From JACMLD01 sp040007355 (GTDB lineage Bacteria; Bacteroidota; Bacteroidia; Chitinophagales; Chitinophagaceae), in contig JBDTVE010000175.1 of NCBI GenBank assembly GCA_040007355.1, forward strand, positions 1 through 6,974: a DNA stretch of 6,974 nucleotides, given 5' to 3'. The notes below the pieces were generated by a model that was not told the origin of the DNA, made no database searches, and saw only the letters and a program-made list of their open reading frames with translations. Below, one piece after another: positions 5,573 through 6,974 of the stretch (position 1 is the stretch's first letter; the number at the start of each line of letters is the position of its first letter). A program made the translations under genes and the position numbers.

Positions 5573-6157
5573 TATTATCGCTACTGGCAACAGCCTGGTA
5601 TGTGCGCAGCAAATATTTTTTGCTGAATTAGCAAGATCTTCCTCAAATTCATTGGCAGGGTAGGCGCAGAAAATTGCCAGTCTTTCCTGCCGACTTAACC
5701 GGGTCCACAGGCTTTCTAACTGCAGGGTGGCACCTTTATGGCCGTTTCGCCATAAAATAGCAACCATTTCACCAAATGCTCGCAGGGTCTTCTTTTGCAA
5801 CCCCTTGCTTTCAATAAAATATTGTTCACCGTTCTGTTGAAAAGAGATTCTTCGGGCCAGCTATTAATCATAAATAAGGAAAGCAGTTTCTCCGCATTGA
5901 GTAGTATATACAGGTGAGCAGACAATAATGGGATAATAGCTATTTCCAGGTTTTTCAGGCGAGCTTCCAATGCGCCGATATGTGCATCCGAAGCAATAAT
6001 GATACAAGACTTTTTTTTCCAGGCCATTTAACACAAACCCCGTAAGCGCTGCCAACAACGCATTTTTATGCTCATATAACTGCAGAACATGTTCGTAGGG
6101 GGCCATTTCCTCCCAAAAAAGATCCGCACTAATAGTTTGTAAAGAGGGGATATCCAT
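5570..6157 (-). pseudogene. MEDS-domain sensor protein, interrupted by two frameshifts
   Basis: Three minus-strand pieces in alternating frames together make one MEDS (DcmR-type sensory) domain. Piece 1 from the ATG at 6157: MDIPSLQ...HVLQLYEHKNALLAALTGFVLNGLEKK. Piece 2 in the next frame: KKSCIIIASDAHIGALEARLK, then LLSAHLYILLNAEKLLSLFMINSWPEESLFNRTVNNILLKARG. Piece 3, back in the first frame: LRAFGEMVAILWRNGHKGATLQLE...LSRQERLAIFCAYPANEFEED. This order and spacing fit the family: HFxQxYE, AFVxxGL, VIATxAHxxALEARL, LDAxExLxxFMxxGWP, RAFGEMVALLW and CAYP. The first shift falls at an A8 run (plus-strand T8, 6011-6018), the second between about 5800 and 5785. The span is 588 bases, so with one base lost and one gained it would encode 195 residues, a normal size. 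The direct frame hits TAA-TAG at 5866-5861. MEDS proteins are thought to sense small organic ligands and often sit with kinases, as here. Sequencing error, decay or slippage cannot be told apart from one sequence. Confidence 0.8.
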
Positions 6158-6212
6158 GATTAGCTTAAAAAACAACTTTTAACTGTTGTGTATGGTAATA
6201 ATATTTGTAGAA

Positions 6213-6239
6213 CAACCGCTGGATTAATTCCTCCGGTTG
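6213..6239. other. Nested inverted repeat between the START and MEDS genes
   Basis: CAACCG (6213-6218) and CGGTTG (6234-6239) are exact inverted repeats; inside them GGA (6221-6223) can pair with TCC (6229-6231) around TTAAT. It sits in the 6176-6389 gap, about 150 bases after the START gene stop on the minus strand. No T-run follows on the minus strand. It may be a weak terminator or a binding site, or chance. I see no gene in the 6176-6389 gap. Confidence 0.25.
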
Positions 6240-6389
6240 ATGTTAGGGCTTTTTGTTGCCGTCGATCAATTCAGCCTACGTCAATTGCTTATATCCCGAA
6301 TTGCCATGGCCAGCATCAGCGTTCAAGTTTATAAAACCACCCCAATAGTATTTCTGATACCGGCAACTGCCTCTTACGTTCAGCAAAAC

Positions 6390-6974
6390 TCACTCTTTAA
6401 TGAAGGGCAGGCTGGCATGGATATAGGCAGGCTTTTTTACCTGTTCCCGCAGTTTTTTAAAGGTTTCGAACGGCCCCTTTGTGGCAAACAGGTTGATCAG
6501 CCATGCCGGCACATTGCCACCAGGATCAACTTCCAGCACGTATTCAATTTTTAACTGGCCGTTTTGCAGGGGTGTAATCAGCCATTTGGAATAAGAATGC
6601 TGGATGCGCACGATGTTTTTATATTCGGGGAGAAACCCGGCCTTGTTCAGCCCCCCAACGGTTACCACCCGTGTTTTTTGGTCTTGTGATACCTGCAGTA
6701 GAACAATAAAATCGCGGTTGCTGACAGGCCAGGGCACTTCAATTTCGGAGTAGTAGAGCAATTCCATGGGCGATAACTGCTTCAGCAATACAATTTTCTT
6801 TGTTGAATATACCCAGTCGATGCCGCCTTTAATATCGATTAACACCGCGGTTAGGGATGCCAGGGAGGCGTTAATGGTGCAAACGGTTTTTACGGCTTTG
6901 AGGGGTGACGCGTCCATATTTTTTGTGTATATTTTTATCCCCTCCTTATCCTGTTTCAGCGTCCAGTCCGACTG
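6390..6974 (-). CDS. START-domain (SRPBCC-fold) lipid/hydrophobic-ligand binding protein, 5' end outside window
   Basis: The frame is open from the right edge to a TGA at 6392-6390, giving 194 visible residues. An ATG at 6917 exists, but the 19 codons before it read SDWTLKQDKEGIKIYTKN, which is the typical START-domain opening (W-x-L-x-x-D-x-x-G-I-x-[VI]-Y-T), so the true start lies beyond the window, probably preceded by a signal peptide. Further hallmarks are LIDIKGGIDWVY, then YYSEIEVPWPVSNRDFIVLL (PWPVSNRD is the START signature), and near the end IEYVLEVDPGGNVPAWLINLFATKGPFETFKKLREQV, where GG-x-x-P-x-W-L-x-N and the long C-terminal helix close the hydrophobic cavity. START domains bind sterol-like or other lipids in a cup with a helical lid; the bacterial ligand is unknown. 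It is upstream of and co-directional with the MEDS gene with a 232-base gap, so co-transcription is possible but not shown. Confidence 0.9.
   Translation of the reverse strand, partial: QSDWTLKQDKEGIKIYTKNMDASPLKAVKTVCTINASLASLTAVLIDIKGGIDWVYSTKKIVLLKQLSPMELLYYSEIEVPWPVSNRDFIVLLQVSQDQKTRVVTVGGLNKAGFLPEYKNIVRIQHSYSKWLITPLQNGQLKIEYVLEVDPGGNVPAWLINLFATKGPFETFKKLREQVKKPAYIHASLPFIKE

Noticed and set aside
6237..6554. Plus-strand 105-codon frame across the end of the START gene
   Set aside because: More than half is antisense to the START domain, and it shows no promoter or domain.
1..6974. CRISPR array, tRNA/rRNA genes, insertion-sequence ends, transposase or phage genes
   Set aside because: I saw no spaced direct repeats, no tRNA-like cloverleaf, no terminal inverted repeats with target duplications, and no transposase or integrase motifs. 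No defence-system genes are recognisable.

Overview
The window looks like a piece of a Bacteroidota chromosome, most likely a Chitinophagaceae-type soil bacterium. The pointers are about 45% GC, A/T-rich translation starts without Shine-Dalgarno sequences, several upstream matches to the Bacteroidota promoter -7 element TAnnTTTG, and the gene families present (MEDS sensor, PAS-GAF histidine kinase, START domain, YdeI/OmdA family, bacterial SET domain). The lineage is an inference from these features; no marker gene is present.

Layout from left to right. (1) The start of a YdeI/OmdA-family gene runs off the left edge on the minus strand (1-121). A small putative lipoprotein gene (206-538, +) diverges from it. 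(2) A CPA1-type K+/H+ or Na+/H+ antiporter with a cytoplasmic RCK_C domain (731-2197, +) is the largest transport gene. (3) A sparse stretch (2198-2690) holds a hairpin, a very small minus-strand ORF that appears to carry a one-base frameshift (2449-2635), and a perfect 19-bp palindrome. (4) A compact SET-domain lysine methyltransferase-like gene (2691-3134, -). (5) A signalling block: a PAS-GAF-HisKA-HATPase histidine kinase (3429-5042, -), a divergently transcribed stand-alone receiver protein (5198-5560, +), and a convergent MEDS-domain sensor gene (5570-6157, -) that is broken by two frameshifts as read. (6) A START-domain protein (6390 to beyond 6974, -) whose 5' end lies outside the window; its open frame continues to the last base.

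The kinase and receiver share a 155-bp divergent control region and form a plausible phosphorelay pair. The receiver and the MEDS gene converge with only 9 bp between their stop codons, and both stop codons sit in the arms of one hairpin that resembles an intrinsic terminator. I do not see a clear new multi-gene defence or metabolic system. The observations most worth following are the doubly frameshifted MEDS gene with its A8 slippery tract, the small frameshifted ORF next to the palindrome, the promoters placed almost directly on start codons, and the shared stop-codon hairpin.
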